NCBI GenBank assembly: GCA_900208305.1
Contig: OAPG01000001.1
Location: forward strand, 1,922,001-1,986,000
DNA: 64,000 nt
Direction of reading: 5' to 3'
Origin: Melanopsichium pennsylvanicum
Taxonomy: Eukaryota; Basidiomycota; Ustilaginomycetes; Ustilaginales
Numbering within the stretch: position 1 is the stretch's first letter; every line of letters starts with the position of its first letter. The notes beneath the pieces were generated by a model. It worked only from the letters and a program-made list of their open reading frames with translations. It ran no database searches and was not told the DNA's origin. Shown here piece by piece: positions 1-9,359 of this stretch. Both the position numbers and the translations under genes were made by a program.

Positions 1-1438
1 TGAGCAGCATCATATAACGACCGTAGAAGAACATGGTGAAGATCTCGTTGTCAACCTTGGCGAGCTGGCGTTCAAAGGCGCACATGGAGAGGGCAGCCAG
101 TGTCATGAGGAACGCGTGGAAGACATCACCGAACATGACAGCGAAGAGGAAGGGGAGGAGGATAAAGTTGAAAAGACCTGGGTTGACCTCCTTGTATTTG
201 GCAATCCCATAACTGTCGCCGACGGCCTGGATAGCCTCGGTGTACTTGTTGGAGCGTTGGAAAGTAGGCGGCTGCTTGGTGGTGCGGAGCTCCTGCAACA
301 CAGCAGGGGCGCTTGTGCCGGCGTTTTCGGTAGCTCGACGAAGAGCAAGCTGGATCTGACCGAGGTCGCTGGAAGGGCACCAACCTTCGGCAACGAGCGT
401 CTTGCGACGGTTATCGAAGAGGAACATGTTGAGGGTCGAGTAGATGAGCTTCTCCTTGCGCACGACGTCTTCCCAGGCGCTAAGCACTTCGGCAACCTTG
501 ACGAGCTCGGTTCTTCGAGTGGCGCTGGTAGAGTAGAGCACGTTGTTAAGATCCTCGATACGGCTGAGGACCTCGCGAAGGCTATCCTCACGACGGTCAG
601 CATTGCTGTCGATGGGGTAGAGAGTGCCGCCCATGCTCTCGCTGATTTTTCGAATTTTGGCAAGGAGCTCAGCACCGTGGGCGAAGATGATGAAGACATT
701 TTTGCGGACAGGCTCCTCCTTGGTGGGGTCATCGAAGGCTTCGTCGATCTCTGCATAGTTCATGTAGAGGTTACCCCTGAGAACACGCCAGAGAATGCGC
801 TCGAAGATGGGCATCTTACTGCGGTCGATGGTACCGGCAACAAACTCGAGGTCGAAAGTGCCGTAGCTGTTGTCTTCGCCGCGAGAGGGGTTGAAGGCGT
901 GCGACTCGACGTCATCGAGAAGCGGGGCGTTTGCATCGTCGATGGAAGCACGGTTGACATCCTGTCGACCCTCAGCTTGATCGAAGAAGACATCAGTCTC
1001 GCGGAGGACGTGCTTAGCCTCCTCAAGCTCCTGCAATCGCTTCTGGAGAGTCTCGTAGGAGCCATTCATCTGACCCAGACGCTCTTCGTGCTCACGCAGC
1101 TTGACAGAGAGATCGTCCATGAGCTGAGGGCCGCGACGTCCATCAGCACCTGATCCGAGGCTGATGAAGGGCAGGGCGCTCTCGAGAGGTCGGACGGGAA
1201 CACTTTCCTTGTCCATCTGGGCGTAAAGGAAGCGAATACGCCTCTCCATCTCGTCGAGCCTCCTGATGTCGGTGACAAAGGAGCGTTGAAAGGGCGATAC
1301 ATCTGGATTGAGATCCTTGAACATGACATTGCCGAGTTGTCCGAGTTCCTGAACGGTGGCGTGAGCAGTTTCGGAAGGAATGTAGAGCTGGATCAGCGAC
1401 ATGGTCGCTGACCTGAACAAGCTCTCTTCCTCTGGCAT
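1..1438 (-). CDS. VPH1: V-type proton ATPase subunit a, N-terminal 479 residues (3' end outside window)
   Basis: Subunit a of the membrane V0 sector carries protons across vacuolar and endosomal membranes. The frame runs open from an ATG at 1438 to the window edge, giving about 479 of the usual 800-850 residues. An N-terminal block reading SLIQLYIPSE is the family's typical opening. A long cytosolic coiled-coil domain follows (RLQELEEAKHVL and similar), and near residues 418-440 comes the first membrane helix with the hallmark MFGDVFHAFLMTLAAL. The catalytic arginine region lies outside the window. The start was chosen because MPEEESLFRSATMSL matches how fungal homologues begin. No intron is needed in the visible part. 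It is transcribed away from the ITFG1-like gene at 2088. A 345-residue open frame on the other strand is a shadow. Confidence 0.95.
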   Translation of the reverse strand, partial: MPEEESLFRSATMSLIQLYIPSETAHATVQELGQLGNVMFKDLNPDVSPFQRSFVTDIRRLDEMERRIRFLYAQMDKESVPVRPLESALPFISLGSGADGRRGPQLMDDLSVKLREHEERLGQMNGSYETLQKRLQELEEAKHVLRETDVFFDQAEGRQDVNRASIDDANAPLLDDVESHAFNPSRGEDNSYGTFDLEFVAGTIDRSKMPIFERILWRVLRGNLYMNYAEIDEAFDDPTKEEPVRKNVFIIFAHGAELLAKIRKISESMGGTLYPIDSNADRREDSLREVLSRIEDLNNVLYSTSATRRTELVKVAEVLSAWEDVVRKEKLIYSTLNMFLFDNRRKTLVAEGWCPSSDLGQIQLALRRATENAGTSAPAVLQELRTTKQPPTFQRSNKYTEAIQAVGDSYGIAKYKEVNPGLFNFILLPFLFAVMFGDVFHAFLMTLAALSMCAFERQLAKVDNEIFTMFFYGRYMMLL

Positions 1439-2087
1439 TTTGGCTGCGGCAAACGCTGGGCTTACTATGTTGAAGCAAGCAGAGGGATGCTGTTGAGCCG
1501 AGAAAGGTGATGAGGAGCCTGAAAGGTATTGATATGAGTACCAGGTCAAGTCAAGTGAATGGTGAAGATCGATGAATGCTACGGTACTGGCGTTGCAAAA
1601 GCGATTGACAGCTGAAAGGTTAAGAGGCCCGTCCGCGCGTTTGGCATCTAAGTTACTGTACAGTGCGACGCTGTGTTGTGTTGCAACTACTGCGTGTGAT
1701 GCGGGTGGGCGAAAAAAGTGGCCTCACTTGCACTGTCTGACTTAGCCAAATGACCGAAGCCATATTGCTATCACTTTTTTATATATTTAGTACAGTAAGT
1801 ACTGTACAGTTTATTTACGTACACTGTGCTCAGAAGTATATAGCTTGATTTCCACCTATGCCACGGATCCGACTTCCAAGTTCAAAGGAAAAACATTAAA
1901 AAAGGAGACCGATTAAAAATATCAAAGTCTAACATTTCCAGATTTTCCTCCACATTGACACTCTTGCCCTCATGATCCTTTCGATAACAACATCATTTCA
2001 TCAACATCGACAACAATCCGTTCGATGCGAGTCTAGTTCAAGCCAATTGACTATCGCAGAGCAGCTCAAGGGTCTATCCCTTTCAAT
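1439..2087. promoter_or_regulatory. Shared divergent promoter region between VPH1 and the ITFG1-like gene
   Basis: These 649 bp separate two start codons that point away from each other, so they must hold both promoters. An inverted motif TACAGTA-AG-TACTGTA sits at 1791-1806 next to an AT-rich stretch (TTTTTTATATATTTAG), and a further TACTGTA lies at 1654-1660. No coding sequence is visible. The regulatory role is inferred from position only. Confidence 0.5.
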
Positions 2088-4421
2088 ATGTCGCTCAATT
2101 GCGACGCAGAATGCTCGATCGCAGCCACGAAACGCTCTCCCAGGCAACGACATACTTCCAAGACGCGCAAACTCACACCCGCTTGGGCATCAGCGTTGCT
2201 ACTTTCATCAGTCATAACCGGCGTCGATGCGCTATTTGGAATCGGAGAGAAGCGGTTCAAGTATGAGGGTCTCATAAATGCAGGAGGTCTCGGTCTCGAT
2301 CAGGTCAAGGGTCAAGTGGCCGCATGGGGTGATTGGAACGGCGACCAGTTTCTCGATGCCATCCTTGTCGATTCAGATCGTCACACAGCAAGCATACATC
2401 TGTGGGATCATACACAATTCTCATTCAAGCGCGGTGCTGCGGCTTCTGTTCAGATCGCATCTGGGCAGGAGATCAGCAACATTGTGGCAGCAGACATCAA
2501 TTACGACGGCAGGCTCGATCTGCTCGTCATGTCTCAGAGCACTTCAACTTCGTCCAAAGAGTTGCTCATGGACGTGTTCCTTGGAAAAGTTGACGGAAGC
2601 GGTCTCGATTCAATACCGCTCACAGTACCTTCCTCGACTCTTGCACAGCCCATCTCGATCGATGCTTCCGGAGACATGCAGTTGGATCTGCTCGGTATTC
2701 CTTTCACCGACTTAGCAACACCTGACAAGCAGGCTTCAAAACTCAAGATCTGGCGCAACCTACTCGTGGACTCCAATAATAGCACTGCTGCTTTCGACAT
2801 TGCAGATTCACCACTTCTCGATGCTGCAAAAGCGCCCGCTTGCAACCTTGCAAAGCCTCACAGCTCGGCATTTGTCGACCTGAACGGCGACTGCTTGGCA
2901 GACCTTTTCCTCGTCTGCTCCGAAGAATCTTTCCTCAACTCCAAGCTCACCTACCAGATTTGGACAGCAGAGAAACTGAACTCGAAAGGTGAAGGTTCTG
3001 GCTTCAGGCTAGCCTCCAAGGGCGACCTCCCGCCAGGTACGGGTAGCTTAAGCTTTGGCGACGTTGACCGGGATGGAACCATCGACGTCATCTTCCCAAC
3101 ATGCGACCCAAGTGGCGACAATTGCTTCATCAATGTTGCTTTCAACCGGCAGGTCCCACTCTGCTCGCCTCGTATCGATGGTTTCTTCGGCGGCGGGCCT
3201 GGGTATGGCGCATTTGGCGGGCACAAGAAAGCTGGTCATGCTCCAACTTTTCAAACGAACGCTTCAAACGCGAGCCACGCCAAGAGGAAGTCCGAGTTGC
3301 AGTGCAGGGTGGCAGAGGATCTGTGTGTGGCCGACGACAACTTCAGCATCGACTTCACCGTCAGCAACGGCAATGGCGACATGCTACGTGTCCCTGTTGA
3401 TAAGCTGACAGGAGACAGCCGAATCCTTCTCAAAGATGTACTGGCTCCACCCCACCTTGACTTACCAAATTCGCTTCATCTAGGCGATTATAACAAGGAT
3501 GGCTATCCTGACCTGGTTGTTGTGACGATTCCTGATCAAATTGCCACAGGAGGTCGCAACAGTGCGCGCGGAGACCGCGAGACTCGTGTTCACATTCTGA
3601 GGAATCTCGAGTGCCGAAAGGTTCCAGCGAGTGAAAAGGCGGGTGTGGGCTGTTCACCGGATCGTCCAGAGGGTCGAACGTTCATCAAAGTCACTGAGGG
3701 AGCCAATGCTATTGAAAGTTTGCGAGATGTGCGCAGCGCAAGCTGGTTGGACGTTGATGAGGACGGAACGCTTGACCTGCTGCTGCAACAAACTGGTTCG
3801 ATCTCTGATGGCATGGACTCCACCCGACGGATTACGTTTATTCATAACAATTACTTCCATGATTCGTTCTTCCTGAAAGCGCTCACGCTCAATGGTGCAT
3901 GCCAGGGCTTTTGCGAACCGAAGGACGCCGCAAAGTTCCGTCCCTGGGGCACAAATTATGGTGGAGCATCGTACAAATTCACCGTGCTCGATACAAACGG
4001 TGTTCGCAGAGCCCAACAGGTGGGGCAGCTTCCTCAGACCGCGTATCGCTCCTTGCTGACGCCGTACAGCTACTTTGGTCTTGGTAGAACCAACAATTAT
4101 GTCGAGAGTCTTTTTATCGGCTCGACGCGTAGGCAGAAGGAGCACTTTTTGGCTCTCGAGGGTGTCATTCCGAACAGTCAGGTTGTGATTAATCCATGGC
4201 AAGGGGGAAGGACAAGTGAGAACGAGAGAGGCGGACCGGGAACGTGGACCAAACAGCTATACTTGCATCCTGGTGATTGGATTCCATGGGTTACTGTGGT
4301 ACTCATTACTACGATTCTAGGATTGGCGGTGGTGGTGATTGTGTTGCATGTCAACGAGCGTAGAGACGATGAGAGGGAGCGGAAGCGCGCTGTTCACGCA
4401 ATCAACTTTGATGCACTGTAG
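2088..4421 (+). CDS. ITFG1/TIP-like FG-GAP repeat type I membrane protein
   Basis: A single exon of 777 residues. After a basic N-terminus a hydrophobic segment (about residues 33-50, ending VDALFG) looks like a signal peptide or anchor. The body carries FG-GAP blade signatures with Ca-binding-like loops: GDWNGDQFLDA, DINYDGRLDLL, DLNGDCLADLF, DVDRDGTIDVI, DYNKDGYPDLV and DVDEDGTLDLL. Together they suggest an integrin-alpha-like beta-propeller facing the lumen or outside. One transmembrane helix (about 733-753) precedes a short charged tail. This order, and the length, match the T-cell immunomodulatory protein/ITFG1 family that is conserved from fungi to animals. The function in fungi is poorly known. 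Family assignment is firm; role is not inferred. Confidence 0.85.
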   Translation: MSLNCDAECSIAATKRSPRQRHTSKTRKLTPAWASALLLSSVITGVDALFGIGEKRFKYEGLINAGGLGLDQVKGQVAAWGDWNGDQFLDAILVDSDRHTASIHLWDHTQFSFKRGAAASVQIASGQEISNIVAADINYDGRLDLLVMSQSTSTSSKELLMDVFLGKVDGSGLDSIPLTVPSSTLAQPISIDASGDMQLDLLGIPFTDLATPDKQASKLKIWRNLLVDSNNSTAAFDIADSPLLDAAKAPACNLAKPHSSAFVDLNGDCLADLFLVCSEESFLNSKLTYQIWTAEKLNSKGEGSGFRLASKGDLPPGTGSLSFGDVDRDGTIDVIFPTCDPSGDNCFINVAFNRQVPLCSPRIDGFFGGGPGYGAFGGHKKAGHAPTFQTNASNASHAKRKSELQCRVAEDLCVADDNFSIDFTVSNGNGDMLRVPVDKLTGDSRILLKDVLAPPHLDLPNSLHLGDYNKDGYPDLVVVTIPDQIATGGRNSARGDRETRVHILRNLECRKVPASEKAGVGCSPDRPEGRTFIKVTEGANAIESLRDVRSASWLDVDEDGTLDLLLQQTGSISDGMDSTRRITFIHNNYFHDSFFLKALTLNGACQGFCEPKDAAKFRPWGTNYGGASYKFTVLDTNGVRRAQQVGQLPQTAYRSLLTPYSYFGLGRTNNYVESLFIGSTRRQKEHFLALEGVIPNSQVVINPWQGGRTSENERGGPGTWTKQLYLHPGDWIPWVTVVLITTILGLAVVVIVLHVNERRDDERERKRAVHAINFDAL

Positions 4422-4837
4422 TGCGATCCACATTCGCTCGCATTTTATGGATGTTGATTGTTTTCTTTTTTTTTTCCCCTTCTGTGCCCATCTGCTTGTG
4501 ATGATGGTTGTGATCTGAACCTATCAAGAAAGACATTTGTAAGACTGTGGTTTGCCACTCAATCTAAATCACTGTAACCCTTTTGGTTGAAGGACGAGCA
4601 GCAAGTTGAAAGAAACAAAGCGTACCAAGATTGAGCCGTGACGCGTAAATGGACAGACCCTGTTGCGTGGAACTTTTGGTATTTCGCGCTCGCGTGTTGA
4701 TGACATGGGGAAGACCAACACTGTGCGCTTTTGACGGTTGAAGGCATTGAGGTCGCCATTGAGCTTGGCATCTTTGCTTTTATCGTCTTGACACTCGTAT
4801 CTTTGATCGTAAAAAAGGGGAAAACGGATCTCGCAAC
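4422..4837. other. Intergenic region, nothing recognised
   Basis: This 416-bp spacer between two same-strand genes holds a pyrimidine tract near 4463-4480, which could belong to the 3' end of the upstream gene. It must also contain the promoter of the RNase H2B gene. No RNA gene or conserved frame was seen. Confidence 0.5.
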
Positions 4838-5860
4838 ATGACAGCGGCTATCGCACAGGCCAGTGGCTCTTCTTCACCAGGCGACAAGTCTTGGTCTATG
4901 CGAACAGGAGTCCTAATCCACCACTCAAGCGCTCGCTCAGGACGCTTCCTAATCCTCCCACATCCGCGGACCAGCGTACCAACATACTACTTGCATTCCG
5001 ACACTCTATCCTCTTCATCATCATCTTCTTTTACTGGTCTGAGTGAGCTCTACGAACTATCCACCTTAAAAGATGGCAAATTTGATCGATCGTGGATGAT
5101 CTCGGATCTTAATCAAGTCATTTCCTCTGGGCAACTCGAGATTCTATCTCGTGTAGACGCTCGATTTCTTGTGATATCGCTAATCTACAGTGCATTGGAA
5201 GATGGAAAGTTTCGATCGCACGAAGACACGTTCGAGCAAATAGCGTTGGTCTTGCAAGGGAGAAGGAAGGAAGAGATGGTTGAATCCATCCCAAGTCTCA
5301 AGGCAAAGTTGAGTGAAACAGGTTCAACAGACCAAGGTGAGCAGGATGGGTTGCACCTAGAATGGAGCGATGTTGTGACATTTGGCAACTTGGCTTTGGT
5401 TCAAAAGGCGCTCAATGAGGTTGCTGACGTACAAGGTAAGCTCTTTCACTATCATCAGATCCTTCGAGGGCTTAAAAAATGACTTTGAACTTTACTGACC
5501 AGGCAATGCTTCACAAACAATTTCCATGTTGTTGTAGATCTGCCAAACGGGGAACAAGCATATCGACTCTCAAAAGCCAAAATCTTTACAATCCTCGACA
5601 AGAAGCACGCACAGTTGTCGCTCAAATCGACGTTTGTCGCTTCCCCAAATATGCTGGGTCGAATGTTTGAACGCAGATGGCAGTCAGAATCGGATCCGTC
5701 AGCTTACCTAGTCGCGCCTCAACAGGATCAACAGGATTCGGATTGCAAAGAAGCCAAAGAGTTGAGAAAGAGCATCGCCGCCGAAGTCATCGCTACCAAC
5801 TTGCCACCCAAGCTTGCGGAAGAGTACTTTACGCATCTGGGCATCGCCGGAGAGAACTAG
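4838..5860 (+). CDS. RNASEH2B: Ribonuclease H2 subunit B (two exons)
   Basis: Non-catalytic subunit of the trimeric RNase H2, which removes ribonucleotides and RNA-DNA hybrids from nuclear DNA. Exon 1 is 4838-5435. The intron 5436-5537 (102 bp, GTAAGC...GTTGTAG with a CTGAC branch-like site) joins in phase to exon 2, 5538-5860, giving 306 residues; the human subunit is 312. Family features visible are an N-terminal triple-barrel part (FLILPHPRTSVPTYYL), a middle helical segment (DARFLVISLIYSALE), and across the splice QGDLPNGEQAYRLSKAKIFTIL, followed by KLAEEYFTHLGI near the C-terminus. The intron must be removed because a stop codon ends the unspliced frame. It converges on NDUFS8. I recognise the family from the domain order; there is no catalytic motif in this subunit to check. 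Confidence 0.85.
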
Positions 5861-6200
5861 AAAATGCCAGAAACCCAACCAATATGTCTTAAAAAGTCTC
5901 TGACGGCAGGGAAAGCTGCCTGTACGCTGAGTAAAAGTGTTCGAATAGTCACTCCAGTCCATCTACGCCTCTCTCACTCACCCAGCGGGTACCAACAAAC
6001 GTCTTTCTCTGCCACACATGCATTGTCGAGATACTATCGGGTGTGTGTACATTGCATGAAAAGAAAGAAGTTTAAACAAAGAAGGTGGCAAGAGACGGTC
6101 AAACCGCATTTTGCAAGTCGACAATCTCACCAGTGAAAGAAGAGAAAGATGCAGAGATGTTTTTTATTTTGTTTCTTTTTGTTGATTGTGGATGAAGTTT
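5861..6200. other. Convergent 3' spacer, nothing recognised
   Basis: The 340 bp lie between the stop codons of two convergent genes, so they should contain both polyadenylation regions. A purine-rich stretch (AAAAGAAAGAAGTTTAAAC) near 6058-6078 is the only notable composition. No gene was seen. Confidence 0.5.
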
Positions 6201-6992
6201 TCAACGCTGAAGGTGGTCGGCGTAGATGTTGGCAGCGATCTCAGCCTCTGCACGGTCACCGTTGGCAAGCAGCTTCTCTTTGTTGTACAGCAGCTCCTCA
6301 CGAGTCTCGGTGGAATACTCGGTGTTCTGGGTCTCGACGATGGCATCGACGGGGCAAGCCTCCTGACAGAAACCACAGTAGATGCACTTGGTCATGTCAA
6401 TGTCGTAACGAGTGGTTCTCCTTGCGCCATCCTCACGGGGCTCGCTCTCGATGGTGATGGCCTGGGCGGGGCAGATGGCCTCGCAAAGCTTGCAAGCGAT
6501 GCAACGTTCCTCGCCGGTGGGGTATCGTCGGAGAGCGTGCTCGCCACGAAAACGAGGGCTGAGTGGACCTTTCTCGAAGGGATACATGATGGTGTAAGGA
6601 GGTCGGAAGAAGTTTTCGAGGACGATCCACATGCCGCGAAGAATTTCGGTGAAGAAGAACAGTTGACCGGCCTTGTCCAGCGCAGAGGGGCCCTTTGAAT
6701 AGTCTGGGTAGACGGGCGCATCACGAAGCTGGCTCTGTGCGGAGGAGGCATCGTAGGTGGCGGTGTGAATCACCTCAGGTGATGGAGCTCGGTTCTCAGG
6801 GATGTGTGTAGGACCGGTCTGTGGGGTAGCGAGCTGGCGGGCGATTGAAGTAGAGAAGAGGCGAGCGTTGTAAAGAGTGGTAGATGGCGCAGCAGTTGCG
6901 AATCGAAGAGGTGCGGCTGTGGAAGAGGAAGCGTAAGATCGGTTGGCAAACACCGCCGAACGGAGGAGAGAGCGATTCAAGGAAGAAGTCAT
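6201..6992 (-). CDS. NDUFS8: NADH:ubiquinone oxidoreductase 23-kDa subunit (NDUFS8/TYKY), mitochondrial
   Basis: Peripheral-arm subunit of respiratory complex I holding iron-sulfur clusters N6a and N6b on the electron path to ubiquinone. The single exon encodes 263 residues. The first 50 or so are rich in Arg, Ser and Ala without acidic residues ([15 protein letters not shown]), a mitochondrial presequence. Two canonical 4Fe-4S motifs follow: [12 protein letters not shown] (Cys164, 167, 170, 174) and [12 protein letters not shown] (Cys203, 206, 209, 213). Other family blocks are [18 protein letters not shown] and [16 protein letters not shown]. It ends IYADHLQR. It diverges from NDUFV2, another complex I Fe-S subunit, across 875 bp, which suggests possible co-regulation. 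Confidence 0.97.
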   Translation of the reverse strand: MTSSLNRSLLRSAVFANRSYASSSTAAPLRFATAAPSTTLYNARLFSTSIARQLATPQTGPTHIPENRAPSPEVIHTATYDASSAQSQLRDAPVYPDYSKGPSALDKAGQLFFFTEILRGMWIVLENFFRPPYTIMYPFEKGPLSPRFRGEHALRRYPTGEERCIACKLCEAICPAQAITIESEPREDGARRTTRYDIDMTKCIYCGFCQEACPVDAIVETQNTEYSTETREELLYNKEKLLANGDRAEAEIAANIYADHLQR

Positions 6993-7302
6993 GGCGATTT
7001 TGTTTATGGTGATTTTGTTTATGACGAATCAAGGAGATTCCGTAAAAGTGACGGGTTGAATAGTGAAAGCACTTGAGGTATCAGACGATGCTGATCCAAT
7101 TATGAATGATTTGTAGATGCTAAAAGTCGTGCAGGATGAAGGTTAAGAAAAAGGGACAAATTAGGGCGAGTGTAGGGATGATAGAGAAGGATGTATTGAA
7201 TCGCTATGACAGAAGGCAGTGACAGTCGCAGGTCGATCGCTTCCACCACTACTCGAAGGTGAATGATCGCGCGGAAAATTCAACGTGTGGCTGATGCTCA
7301 GT

Positions 7303-7334
<32 letters not shown>

Positions 7335-7867
7335 CAGCAGCAGCAATTTCTGTCTGATTTCAAATCAAGCCGGTCTCTCGCGCTCGCATTTATAATATGT
7401 GCGTCTCCAAACCGATTTTGATTAGTTTCAGGTCTGGACTTTTCAAAGTGTTTAACTTAGATGGTAATTGTATTCTGGCGCTAAAATCTATTTTGCTCAG
7501 TTTGAAATTGAATTACCTTTGGTTAGGCGCGACCAATGACAGCCGTCTAAATTGATCATGATGCCCAAAATCAGGATAATTGGAAATATTATTTGCCTTT
7601 GACATGGCTTGGGCTTGGACTCGCCTGAACGCGCACGGTTTGAGCTTGGCTCTGGACAAGAAGATTTCAAATATATCGCGCTCTCAAGGCTCAACTTTTG
7701 GGCTTTGGTAATGAGAGTTGGCAGGCTATCTCTCACCTAACACGCCCACTTTAGCTCTGCAATTTACCACTTAACACGAACACTCTACTTTATAGTACAC
7801 ATGGTCACATCATTACTCCACCTTCGCATTCACCATCTCATACCCTACTACGGTCGCTTTTTTCAAT
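6993..7867. promoter_or_regulatory. Divergent promoter region shared by NDUFS8 and NDUFV2
   Basis: The 875 bp between the two start codons must hold both promoters. It contains the CAG/AGC repeat at 7303-7346 and an AT-rich element TTTATAATATG at about 7389-7399. No coding sequence is convincing: the only open frame here is poly-leucine read from the CAG repeat. Confidence 0.5.
7303..7346. repeat. Interrupted (AGC)n trinucleotide repeat in a promoter
   Basis: A run of AGC units from 7303 to about 7331 is interrupted by GTAA and then continues with three more CAG units. It lies outside any gene, between the two complex I genes, and could vary in length between strains. Confidence 0.95.
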
Positions 7868-8798
7868 ATGACTGCTCTCCGCACATCATCTCGCACGATC
7901 ATGCGATCCGTCGCAGCAGCCGCGACTCAATTCAACGCCGTCGCTGTTGCCGGCAGCTCGTCTCGCACCGTCGCGGCCCGAACTCTCTCCACCTCTGTAG
8001 CTCGTTCTTCTGACTCGCTCTTTGTCCATCGCAACACCGACTACAACAACCCTGACATTCCTTTCGAGTTCAATGAGGACAACAAGAAGATGGCTCAGGA
8101 GATCATCTCTCACTATCCAGAACAGTACAAGAAGGCCGCCGTGATCCCATTGCTCGACCTCGGTCAACGCCAAAACTCGGGTTGGGTTTCCATCTCGGTC
8201 ATGAACTATGTTGCCAAGCTTCTCGAAATGCCTCCTATGCGTGTATATGAGGTGGCAACTTTCTTTACCATGTTCAACCGAGAGCCCGTTGGAAAGTACT
8301 TTCTCCAGCTCTGTACCACCACCCCTTGCATGCTCGGCGGTTGCGGTTCCACAAAAATTCTTCACGCTCTTCAGGACAGGCTCGGCATCAAGGCTGGTCA
8401 GACCACTCAAGATAACAAGTTCACTCTGGTCGAGGTCGAGTGTCTTGGTGCCTGTGCCAACGCTCCCATGATTCAGATCAATGACGATTACTTTGAGGAT
8501 TTGACCCCAGAGTCCATGGTCAACATTATCGACAAGCTCAGCAATGGAGAAAAGGTCAAGCCTGGCCCGCAATCCGGTCGTCACTCTTCCGAAGCTGCTA
8601 CCGGTCGCACTGCTCTCACTTCAGAGGTACGTATATATTTTCGCTGCCACAGTTCCAAGATTGCCCAGAATTCTGTCGTCTCTTGGTGCACCAACTGTCT
8701 GAACGTCATACTGACTCTGCTCCGTTTTCTTTTGCATTACCCTTGCAACATTACAGCCCTACGGACCAGGCAAGTTCTGCGTTCCCGATTTCGCTTAA
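7868..8798 (+). CDS. NDUFV2: NADH:ubiquinone oxidoreductase 24-kDa subunit (NDUFV2), mitochondrial, two exons
   Basis: Complex I subunit that carries the 2Fe-2S cluster N1a beside the FMN site. Exon 1 (7868-8626) encodes a presequence ([17 protein letters not shown]), then the thioredoxin-like fold with [20 protein letters not shown]. The four cluster ligands are Cys149 and Cys154 (CTTTPC) and Cys192 and Cys196 (CLGAC). The intron 8627-8756 (GTACGTA...TTACAG, 130 bp) leads to a tiny last exon, 8757-8798, which adds [13 protein letters not shown]. That tail is the normal C-terminus of the family, so the splice is well supported; the unspliced frame gives an unrelated tail. Total 266 residues. 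It converges on MIC60. Confidence 0.97.
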
Positions 8799-9359
8799 AG
8801 TCGTACCTTGTCGCAAATGTAATCAGAGTCGCCTCTTAGAATCTTAACAATACCTTTAGATCCAACCACCTTGACGCTCGATTTTAGAGCCAGCTCCTCT
8901 GTATATTCAGAAGAGAAGTGACCTTTTCCAAGGCGATCACAAAAAGAGGCGTGATTTTCAGGCAACACCAAAACACAGAAAAAGAAGAAAAAGAGGGTAA
9001 AAAGAACTGCAACACCCAGGATTCCCGCGTGGTCCCCCACCGCAGTACTGACTAGGCGATACCTTGCTTAACTTCGCAGATCGGACGGGATGCGGTGCTT
9101 TCAAGGTTCTATGGTCGCAGATACACATCTGAAACCGTATGTAAATTATTACTCGTTTTTCTTTTTTTTGGAAGCTAAAAAGATGAAGGATTCAAACTTG
9201 AATATGACAGTTCAGACATAGAAGGGTGTAAGGCAATCACAACACGAATAGAAGCAACATGATTTTTTTTTGATTTTTTTTTTTTGAAACTGATCTTGTT
9301 CAATCTAGAGCACAAAGCAAACGTCATAGAAAGGCTGGATGTAAAAAGGTTTTCTCTGA
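8799..9359. other. Convergent 3' spacer between NDUFV2 and MIC60
   Basis: The 561 bp between two stop codons include several A or T homopolymers (around 9160-9170 and 9264-9285). No frame or RNA gene was recognised. Confidence 0.5.

Noticed and set aside
116..1153. 345-codon frame on the plus strand
   Set aside because: It lies antisense to the well-supported V-ATPase subunit a and has no family features; it is a shadow of that gene's codons.
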